Below, in pieces: positions 44,114 to 50,872 of a stretch of DNA of 64,000 bases; position 1 is the first letter of the stretch; every line of letters starts with the position of its first letter. The notes beneath the pieces are model-generated. The model was not told the DNA's origin. It was given only the letters and a program-made list of their open reading frames with translations, and did no database searches. A program made the translations under genes and the position numbers. Source of the DNA: Bifidobacterium callitrichos DSM 23973 (lineage in GTDB: Bacteria; Actinomycetota; Actinomycetes; Actinomycetales; Bifidobacteriaceae); NCBI RefSeq assembly GCF_000741175.1, contig NZ_JGYS01000009.1, positions 28,779 to 92,778 of the forward strand, read 5' to 3'.

Positions 44114-45469
44114 TCAGGCTTCCTTGACGTTGATGCCCTTGGACTTGAGATCCTGAACCACGAAGTCCTGCACGTTCTTCATGGCGTCCTTGAGCTTGAT
44201 CTGCTTGGCGACCACCTTGCCCCACTGATCCTGCAGCTCCGGGAACCATGCGTCGTAGTTCGGGCCGAGATCGAAGCCGCCCATGCCGTTGGTCGCGGCG
44301 TCGACGATGATCTCCTTGGCCTTGGCGTTGTCGGAGTAGAAGCCCTCCGGAACCGCCTCACTTGCGTACTTCTCCACATCCAGACCGGCCTTGTCGGTGT
44401 AGCCCGAGGGGACACCCAGCGTGCCGTTGTCGGGGTCACGACCCGCCTCGTAGCCTTCCGGAGTGGCCAGCCAGTTGACCATCTTGATGACGGCGTCCTG
44501 ATGCTCGCGGCTCGTGCCCTTCGGGATGAAGGCCGATTGGCTCGTGATGCCGGGCACCTTGCCCTCATCGGCGGAGGTGATGGACGGGAACTTGATGGGC
44601 TCCCACTTGCCGGCGGTCTTGGGCATGTTGGTCTGGTAGCCGGATGCCGACCAGTAGGCCATGGTGATCATGCCGAGGTTGCCGGAGTCAAAGAAGTTGT
44701 ACAGAGCCGGCTTGTCCTTGTAGGTCTGGTTGGAGACGAGATCCTCGTCGATCAGCTTCTGGACGATGTCCACGGCCTCGTTGGTGGCCTTGTCCTGCAT
44801 GTTCACGACCCAGCTGTCACCCTTGATGGTGAACCAGTTGGCGCCGGCCTTCTGGGCCATCTGCATGAAGCCGGAGGGATCCTCGCCGGCTATGTTGAAC
44901 ACCTTGCCGCCGTCGGCCTTCATCTTCTCGCCCAGCGCGATCACGTCGTCCCACGTCTTGGGGGCCTCGACGCCGTACTTGGCAAGCACGTCGGTGTTGA
45001 CCAGACCGAAGGTGCCGTCGGCGGCACCCGGCAGACCGTAGTACTTGCCGTCAAGCTGGGCGTTCTCCTTGGCAGCCTCGGTGTACTTGGGCAGCAGCGG
45101 CTGGATGGCGTCGGTGATGTCCTCGGCCCAGCCGTTGGACACGTTGGTGGTCAGCGGCGCGAAGCCCTGAACGAAGTCCGGCAGCTTGGACTTCGCCTCG
45201 AAGGCGTTGCGGAAGTTCTGCTGCGTGGCGGTGTTAGACGCCTGCAGCACGTAGTTGACCTTGACGTCCTTCTGGGACTCGTTGAACTTCGCCACCCAAC
45301 CCTTGGGAGCGTTCTTATCCCAGCCCCAGACCTCGATCTCGACCGGGCCGGAGGACTTCGTGGCGGTGTCGCTGCTGTCGTTGGACGAACCGCAGGCGGC
45401 GACGCCAACCAGCGTGGCGACGGCGACAGCGCCGGCGACGATGCGCTTGACGGACTTCATTGGCTTCAT
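44114..45469 (-). CDS. Sugar ABC transporter solute-binding lipoprotein
   Basis: 451 aa from the second ATG of an ATG-ATG pair (45469), six bases after GAAAGG. The signal PMKSVKRIVAGAVAVATLVGVAAC ends in a lipobox VAAC; the mature protein starts GSSNDSS and VEIEVWGWDKNAPKG. A family 1 binding protein with ITSQSAFIPKGTSREHQDAV typical near the hinge. The ligand is unknown; the shared operator with the GH43 at 37525 suggests xylose- or arabinose-containing oligosaccharides. Confidence 0.93.
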   Translation of the reverse strand: MKPMKSVKRIVAGAVAVATLVGVAACGSSNDSSDTATKSSGPVEIEVWGWDKNAPKGWVAKFNESQKDVKVNYVLQASNTATQQNFRNAFEAKSKLPDFVQGFAPLTTNVSNGWAEDITDAIQPLLPKYTEAAKENAQLDGKYYGLPGAADGTFGLVNTDVLAKYGVEAPKTWDDVIALGEKMKADGGKVFNIAGEDPSGFMQMAQKAGANWFTIKGDSWVVNMQDKATNEAVDIVQKLIDEDLVSNQTYKDKPALYNFFDSGNLGMITMAYWSASGYQTNMPKTAGKWEPIKFPSITSADEGKVPGITSQSAFIPKGTSREHQDAVIKMVNWLATPEGYEAGRDPDNGTLGVPSGYTDKAGLDVEKYASEAVPEGFYSDNAKAKEIIVDAATNGMGGFDLGPNYDAWFPELQDQWGKVVAKQIKLKDAMKNVQDFVVQDLKSKGINVKEA

Positions 45470-45511
45470 CATGTGCCTTTCTCCCACACCCACCTGCCTT
45501 GGTGGGCGCTT

Positions 45512-45542
45512 TCATAACGTTATGATTTTCATAACGATATGA
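45512..45542 (-). promoter_or_regulatory. Two CATAACGTTATG-type operators before the second importer
   Basis: TCATAACGTTATGA (45512-45525, perfect) and TCATAACGATATGA (45529-45542, one mismatch), 17 bp apart, 43-73 nt upstream of the SBP start. Likely target of the LacI protein at 39211-40275. Confidence 0.85.
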
Positions 45543-45592
45543 ATATAACACCGATCGAGTTTGGCGTCAAAGCGTGTTGCGCGACGTAGGAT

Positions 45593-45649
45593 CACATGGC
45601 GGTCACGGCGGCACATGGCGGTCACGGCGGCACATGGCGGTCACGGCGG
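45593..45649. repeat. Three tandem copies of a 19-bp repeat
   Basis: CACATGGCGGTCACGGCGG occurs three times without change at 45593-45611, 45612-45630 and 45631-45649, in the 500-bp divergent gap between the SBP and GH43 genes. No function is evident; copy number may vary between strains. Confidence 0.9.
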
Positions 45650-45680
45650 CTCACGCCAGTCAAGTTCGAGTTTATGCGCA

Positions 45681-45901
45681 GTTAACGTTAACTAGCGTAA
45701 AACGTTATACACAGACAGCACCAGCCCTTCGCCGGCTCTTCACCCGCGCCTCGACCGTTTTAGTCATTCACACAATCACGATTGCCACTGCAAGAAAATG
45801 GCGGAAATACAAGGAAAAATAGCAGTGCTTGCCGCATCGTCGCCCCATCGGCCATATGTGGCCACACGCAAAACACCGTTTTGCTTAAAGTTATCGATAA
45901 C
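45681..45901 (+). promoter_or_regulatory. Two GTTANCGNTAAC operators upstream of a GH43 gene
   Basis: GTTAACGTTAAC (45681-45692) and GTTATCGATAAC (45890-45901) are both perfect 12-bp palindromes of the type also seen at 22221, 32309 and near 60888. The second lies 70 nt before the GH43 start at 45971; the first may support looping. The sequence between them holds no gene. Confidence 0.75.
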
Positions 45902-45970
45902 CATATACTGGGCTTCAGTAACCACCGACGATGGCGATAACCACGACAAGAGCATGACAAAGGAGTGCCC

Positions 45971-47029
45971 ATGACCACGCAAAGCACTGCGTCGACCCCG
46001 AAGACCGAGGCCTACCTGTTCGTCCACTTCATTGGCGACGAGAAGACCCCACTGGACGAACAGATCTACTTCGCTCTAAGCCGCGACGGCGTACACTGGC
46101 ACGACCTGCGTCCGGCCGGCAAGCCGGCGCTCACCTGGACCGGCGGCGAGAAGGGCGTGCGCGATCCGCACATCGAACGCGACCCGCGCGGCGGCTTCCA
46201 CATCGTCGCCACCGACCTGTCCATCCACTACCGCGGCGGATGGGGTCCGAACGACGGCGCCACGACCAACGGATCGACCGGACTCGTCGTCTGGGACTCC
46301 CCCGACCTCGTCCACTGGGATGAGCCGCGGCTCGTGGACGTCGCCTCGAAGATCCCGGGCGCCGGCATGGCGTGGGCCCCGGAGGCCTGCTGGGATTCGG
46401 ACAAGGAACAGTGGATCGTGTTCTGGGCCACGCGGACCAACACCGACGAGCCGGGCAGCCCGCTCAACAACGAACTCGGTGATCGCACGAACATGTACTA
46501 CGCGACCACCACCGATTTCCGCACGTTCTCCGATCCGGTCAAGTGGATCGACCGGCGCAACGGGATCATCGACACGACGATGCTGCGCGACGATGACGGC
46601 TGGTGGTACCGCGCGTCCAAGGATTCGGAGATCACGATCGAGCGCACGCGCAACCCGTACGCGACCATGCGCGAGACGCTGCGCACCGACGATCCTCAGG
46701 AGTGGTCGTACGTCGGCACGTTGACCGACATCCTCGGCAACGGCCGCTACTCGTGGCACTACCTCGAAGGACCGGAGCTGTTCCGCTACAACGACGCCGA
46801 CGTGAAGACCGTGAACGGCCGTCCGATGCGCTACGGCCTCATGTGCGACCAGTTCGCCGAGGCCAAGGGCTACCTGTCGTTCCGCTCGGCCGACCTGTCC
46901 AGCCGCGAGCCGGAGGACTGGGCCGTCGCCGACGACATCGACTTCGGCGAGCTCAAGAAGCGTCACGGCGCGATCCTGCCGATCACCGCCGCCGAATACG
47001 ACGCCATCGAGGCCGCCTTTGCGCTGTGA
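45971..47029 (+). CDS. GH43-like arabinanase/arabinosidase, paralogue 1 of 3
   Basis: 352 aa from ATG 45971 (AAAGGAG upstream). A single propeller domain without signal or accessory domain: EAYLFVHFIGDE, then RDPHIERD (base Asp), WAPEACWD, IDTTMLRDDDG (pKa Asp) and YLEGPELFRY (acid Glu). It shares the pattern VHFxxD...GVRDP...ATDL...VHWxEP...WAPEA with the proteins at 53853 and 55814. Intracellular glycosidase, probably for arabino-oligosaccharides. Single gene with its own operators. Confidence 0.9.
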   Translation: MTTQSTASTPKTEAYLFVHFIGDEKTPLDEQIYFALSRDGVHWHDLRPAGKPALTWTGGEKGVRDPHIERDPRGGFHIVATDLSIHYRGGWGPNDGATTNGSTGLVVWDSPDLVHWDEPRLVDVASKIPGAGMAWAPEACWDSDKEQWIVFWATRTNTDEPGSPLNNELGDRTNMYYATTTDFRTFSDPVKWIDRRNGIIDTTMLRDDDGWWYRASKDSEITIERTRNPYATMRETLRTDDPQEWSYVGTLTDILGNGRYSWHYLEGPELFRYNDADVKTVNGRPMRYGLMCDQFAEAKGYLSFRSADLSSREPEDWAVADDIDFGELKKRHGAILPITAAEYDAIEAAFAL

Positions 47030-47064
47030 CCGCGGATGCGTGCGTTTCCCATCCACCCGTTGCG

Positions 47065-47230
47065 TCATCCATCGCGCCGTGAAATCCCCATGGAGCAGTG
47101 AAACTCCCATGGAGCGGTGAGCCGATTTTACGAATTGGCGGAATTCCGCCATTTTGCGACATCGCTCCATGGGACAAACATCGCGCGATGGTCACTTCAC
47201 CGCGCGATGGGGATGTAGACCGCGCGATGG
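47065..47230. repeat. Third hairpin-rich repeat area
   Basis: The 313-bp convergent gap after the GH43 gene holds nested inverted repeats. CCCATGGAGC (47107-47116) faces GCTCCATGGG (47164-47173), and inside lies TGGCGGAATTCCGCCA (47136-47151). CATGGAGC occurs also at 47089, CCATCGCGC at 47069, and CGCGCGATGG three times (near 47182, 47201 and 47221). No gene was accepted here. The remainder, 47231-47342, includes a short ACGCAAAACGTTACGCAAAACGT direct repeat. Confidence 0.7.
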
Positions 47231-47342
47231 ATGCGGACCCAGTGCGCTCAGTACGCCCATTACGCAAAACGTTACGCAAAACGTGACAGCGTAAGGATTC
47301 GCGATGTCACCTGACGAGAGTCACCTCGCCCCTTCTCCGCGC

Positions 47343-48443
47343 TTAACGCCGCTCGGCGCTGCCTCGGGCGACTATGCGGTAGGAAAGGGTGCGGGTACGG
47401 GAGACCGGAACGCGTCGATCTGCACAGTAGGGACCCATGGCATCCGCATGCGCGCCGCCATGTGCACCCTCGATGCGGTCGACGAGCAGGTCGAGGCAGA
47501 CCGTCGCGATCTCCTTGGTGTCGATGGCCACGCTGGTGAGGCCAGGATTCATGTATGCGCCGTCCGTGACGCCGTCGAATCCGATGACCATCACATCCTC
47601 GGGCACATGCACGCCCGCTTCGGTCAGGGCCTTCAGCGCACCGATCGCGATCGAATCGGTCAGCGCGAACACGGCGTCGAAGTCGCGCGGCGAGCGTTCG
47701 GATAGGATCCGCCGCATCATCTCATACCCGGATCGGCGATCCCAGCCGCACAGATACACGTCGTCCGACTCGTACGGAACGCCGCCATACTCGCTCATCG
47801 CCTCCCATGCGCCGCACAGGCGCAGGCTCGCGTTGCCGACCCGCGTACCATCGCAGTCCCGTATCCGGGCGAGATCCTCGGACGGGAGATACCGAGCACC
47901 GAGGATCAGCACCCGCCGCGCGCCCTGCTCGATGAGATGCGTCACCGCGGACCGGGCGCCATCGCGATTGGGCGTGAACACGGTGTCCACACGGCCTTCG
48001 AGACCATGACCATCCAGAACGACCAGCGGATGGGTCGCGGCGAAATCGGCCATCGCATCGAGGTCGGAGCTCGGCCAGCACACGATCGTGCCGTCGCAGA
48101 TCTGCGCGCTGGCCGAGTTCATCATCGCGCGCTCGTAGTCGGACGACATGCGCGTCTGCTGGGTGATGAGCTGGTAGCCCCGCCGCGCCGCCTCGTCGGA
48201 CAGGTCGGCGGCGAGCGCGGCGGGGAAGATGAAATCGAGGTCCGCCACGGACAGGCCGATGATGTGCGTGCGCCCGGAGCTCAGCTGGCGGGCGGCGAGG
48301 TTCGGCCGGTAGCCGAGTTCGGCGGCGGCGGCGAGCACTCGCTGCGCGGTCGACGCCTTGACGACCGATTTGCCGCGCAGCGCGTTCGACGCGGTCATGC
48401 GCGAGACTCCGGCCTTCGCCGCGACATCATCCAGTGTGACCAT
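47343..48443 (-). CDS. LacI-family regulator downstream of the GH31 gene
   Basis: 366 aa. The HTH reads LDDVAAKAGVSRMTASNALRG with recognition residues Arg-Met, hinge QLSSGRTH, and an effector domain with IGLSVADLDF and FALTDSIAIGALKAL. It is 49 nt after the GH31 gene on the same strand, so it is probably read from the GH31 promoter, whose operator kind (TGTAGCGCTA) is AGCGCT-centred and unlike those of the other regulators. It probably autoregulates with GH31. Confidence 0.9.
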   Translation of the reverse strand: MVTLDDVAAKAGVSRMTASNALRGKSVVKASTAQRVLAAAAELGYRPNLAARQLSSGRTHIIGLSVADLDFIFPAALAADLSDEAARRGYQLITQQTRMSSDYERAMMNSASAQICDGTIVCWPSSDLDAMADFAATHPLVVLDGHGLEGRVDTVFTPNRDGARSAVTHLIEQGARRVLILGARYLPSEDLARIRDCDGTRVGNASLRLCGAWEAMSEYGGVPYESDDVYLCGWDRRSGYEMMRRILSERSPRDFDAVFALTDSIAIGALKALTEAGVHVPEDVMVIGFDGVTDGAYMNPGLTSVAIDTKEIATVCLDLLVDRIEGAHGGAHADAMGPYCADRRVPVSRTRTLSYRIVARGSAERR

Positions 48444-48492
48444 AGCTGTCGATTCTACCTACCTGAGACGGGGAACGAGGAGACGGGGCGAC

Positions 48493-50685
48493 TCAGATGC
48501 GACCGGCGAGACCGTGGTCGCGGCCGTCGCGCGCGAATACGGGGACCACGTCGAGCGGGGCGTCGACGTCGATGGTCTGGCCGCCGGTGAAGGTCTCTCC
48601 GGTGTGCAGGTTCGTCCACGTGGTCGTCTCGCCGCCGGGCAGGTAGACCTCGCGCGAGCGGGCGCCGAGTTCGGTGACGGGTGCGACGAGCAGGTCGGGG
48701 CCGAACGTGTACTCGTCGGCGATGTTGGCGGCGGCCTCCTCGCCGGGGAACTCGTAGAACAGGCCGCGCACGAGCGGCTGACCGTTCTCGTGGGCCTCGC
48801 GGAACAGTTCGCGCGTGTACGGGCGCATCGCCTCGCGCAGGTTGATGTACTTGACCATGGTCGCTTCGACTTGCGGTCCGAAGCTCCACGGCTCGTTGTC
48901 GTCTCCGGTGTGCACGTGGGTGATCTTGTTGCCGCGCTTGTCGAGCACCTGATGGTTGTTCGGTCCGCGATCGCCGTGGTTGCGCATGACGGGCAGGAAC
49001 GTGGAGAACTGGCACCAGCGCACGAACAGCTCCTTGAACTCGTCCGTGGTGATGTCGGAGCCGGCGAAGCCGCCCATGTCGGTGGTGAACCACGGGATGC
49101 CGGCCGCGCCCATGTGGATCGCGCAGGTGATCTGCGACTTCAAGTCGTCGAACGTGGAGTGCACGTCGCCCGACCATACGAGGGCGCCGTAGCGCTGGGC
49201 GCCGGCCCATGCGGCGCGCGACAGGTTGACGGTGTTGCCTTCGCGCCCGATGGACAGCTGGCCGTCGTAGAAGGTCTTGTTGTATAGGGCCGGGTAGATG
49301 TTGCCGACCTTGCCGACCGGTCCCAGGTGGAACAGGTAGTGTGCGTAGTCGTAGTCGCCGCCCCACTCCGGTTCGGCCTCGTCGAGCCAGAACGCGTCGA
49401 CGCCGAGGTCGGTGTAGTTCTGCTTGATCTTGGCCCAGACCCATTCGCGCGCCTCGGGGTTGGTGGGGTCGAAGAACTGGCTGTCGCGCGGCCACCACAT
49501 GCCCACGTCCTTGCCGGTGCGGGTCTTGGCGAGGAAGTTGCGGCGTTTCATCTCGTCGTAGTTCTCGGATTCGAGGTCGATCTGCGGCCAGATGGAGACC
49601 ATGAGCTTGATGCCCATGCGGTGCAGTTCGTCGGTCATCGCCTTGGCGTCCGGCCAGAACTCCTCGTCGAAGCGGAAGTCGCCCATGAGCGGCCAGTGGA
49701 AGAAGTCGATGACGATCAGGTCGATCGGGATGTTGCGCTCCTTGAAGCCGCGCGCGACCTCGAGCAGCTGCTCCTGGTTCCAGTAGCGCAGCTTGCACTG
49801 CCAGAAGCCCATGCCCCATTCGGGCATGACCGGCGCGTGGCCGGTCGCGTCCGCGTAGTGGCGTTCGATTTCGGCCGGGCTGTCGCCGGCGGTGACCCAG
49901 TAGTCGATCTGATCGCAGTAGTCGGCGTGCCATTCGGTGTGATTGAGGCCGAACGTGACGTGGCCGATCGACGGGTTGTTCCACAGGAAGCCGTATCCGG
50001 CGGAGGAGATGACGAACGGCACCGAGCACTGCGAGTTGCGGTGCGCGAGCTCGAGCGTGGAGCCCTTCAGGTCGAGCACGCTCTGCTGGTATTCGCCCAT
50101 GCCGTAGAGGTGTTCGCCAGCCGGCGCCTCGAAGGAGACGATCGGTGATTCGGCGCCGGATTCGAGCGGGCGGTGGGCCCGGGCCCTGAGGCGCAGGGCG
50201 CCGCCGTCGGATGCCTCCTTGAACAGGGTCTTGCCGGTGGCGGTGTTCTCGAAGAAGAGGCGAATGTGGTCGTGCTGCCATCCGTAGATGGCGAGTCGGA
50301 CGGTGATATTGCCGTTGACGAGCACGGCGCCCGTGCCGTCGATGGTGATCGTCGGCTTCGCGCCCGAGACGTCGGAGGCATCGGCGGCGGCAGGCTTGAG
50401 CAGCGCCCAGTCGGTGTCGAGCGGGCGATTCATCAGGCGTGAGCGCACACGCACGCTGTCGGCGCCCCACGCCTCGACGCGCATGTATTCGCCGTCGCCG
50501 GTCCATTCGACGGCCGTTCCGGACTCGTCGACGCGGAACATCTGCGCCGCGATGGCGGCCGGGTCCAGCTTCTTGGTGTCGGCGCCGGAGTTCTCGACGC
50601 TGACATCCGCTGCTGCGGTCTTCTTGTTGGTCTCGTTGTCCTCGGCGCCATTGCCGGCGTTGCCGGACACGGTTGCTTCGCTCAT
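48493..50685 (-). CDS. GH31 glycosidase (alpha-xylosidase/alpha-glucosidase type)
   Basis: 730 aa from ATG 50685 (GAGGTAG upstream). A polar leader of about 45 residues, an N-terminal beta-sandwich, then the barrel: nucleophile Asp435 in FWLDEAEPEW, acid/base Asp507 in VWSGDVHSTF, and WFTTDMGGF. The LDEAEPE version and the LMGDFRFDEEFWPD insertion are like bacterial alpha-xylosidases, but other GH31 activities (alpha-glucosidase, alpha-galactosidase) cannot be excluded. No signal peptide. First gene before LacI 47343; its own operator palindrome at 50718 separates it from the upstream GH78 operon. Confidence 0.92.
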   Translation of the reverse strand: MSEATVSGNAGNGAEDNETNKKTAAADVSVENSGADTKKLDPAAIAAQMFRVDESGTAVEWTGDGEYMRVEAWGADSVRVRSRLMNRPLDTDWALLKPAAADASDVSGAKPTITIDGTGAVLVNGNITVRLAIYGWQHDHIRLFFENTATGKTLFKEASDGGALRLRARAHRPLESGAESPIVSFEAPAGEHLYGMGEYQQSVLDLKGSTLELAHRNSQCSVPFVISSAGYGFLWNNPSIGHVTFGLNHTEWHADYCDQIDYWVTAGDSPAEIERHYADATGHAPVMPEWGMGFWQCKLRYWNQEQLLEVARGFKERNIPIDLIVIDFFHWPLMGDFRFDEEFWPDAKAMTDELHRMGIKLMVSIWPQIDLESENYDEMKRRNFLAKTRTGKDVGMWWPRDSQFFDPTNPEAREWVWAKIKQNYTDLGVDAFWLDEAEPEWGGDYDYAHYLFHLGPVGKVGNIYPALYNKTFYDGQLSIGREGNTVNLSRAAWAGAQRYGALVWSGDVHSTFDDLKSQITCAIHMGAAGIPWFTTDMGGFAGSDITTDEFKELFVRWCQFSTFLPVMRNHGDRGPNNHQVLDKRGNKITHVHTGDDNEPWSFGPQVEATMVKYINLREAMRPYTRELFREAHENGQPLVRGLFYEFPGEEAAANIADEYTFGPDLLVAPVTELGARSREVYLPGGETTTWTNLHTGETFTGGQTIDVDAPLDVVPVFARDGRDHGLAGRI

Positions 50686-50717
50686 GATGTCTACCTCGCT
50701 TCTTCGCATGCACTGCA

Positions 50718-50751
50718 TTGTTGTAGCGCTATAATTATAGCGCTACAACAA
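50718..50751 (-). promoter_or_regulatory. 34-bp palindrome of two TGTAGCGCTA operators
   Basis: Left arm TTGTTGTAGCGCTATAA (50718-50734) is followed directly by its exact complement (50735-50751). Each half contains an AGCGCT-centred LacI-type site. It lies 33 nt before the GH31 start. A related GTAGCGCTAC occurs at 32168 in the GH27 promoter. Confidence 0.88.
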
Positions 50752-50797
50752 CAAGTCAGCAAACCAACGCGCACGAGACACAACGCCTACCGATGCC

Positions 50798-50868
50798 GCT
50801 AGCCAACACCGGCCGACCAACACCGGCCGGCCAACACCGCCCAATCAGTACTGGCCGACCAACGGCAC
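50798..50868. repeat. Short imperfect tandem repeats of CCAACACCGGCCG
   Basis: Two near-identical 14-bp units (CCAACACCGGCCGA and ...GG) followed by decayed ones (CCAACACCGCCCA, CTGGCCGACCAACGG) fill the gap behind the GH78 stop. No terminator was recognised here. Confidence 0.6.
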
Positions 50869-50872
50869 GACT

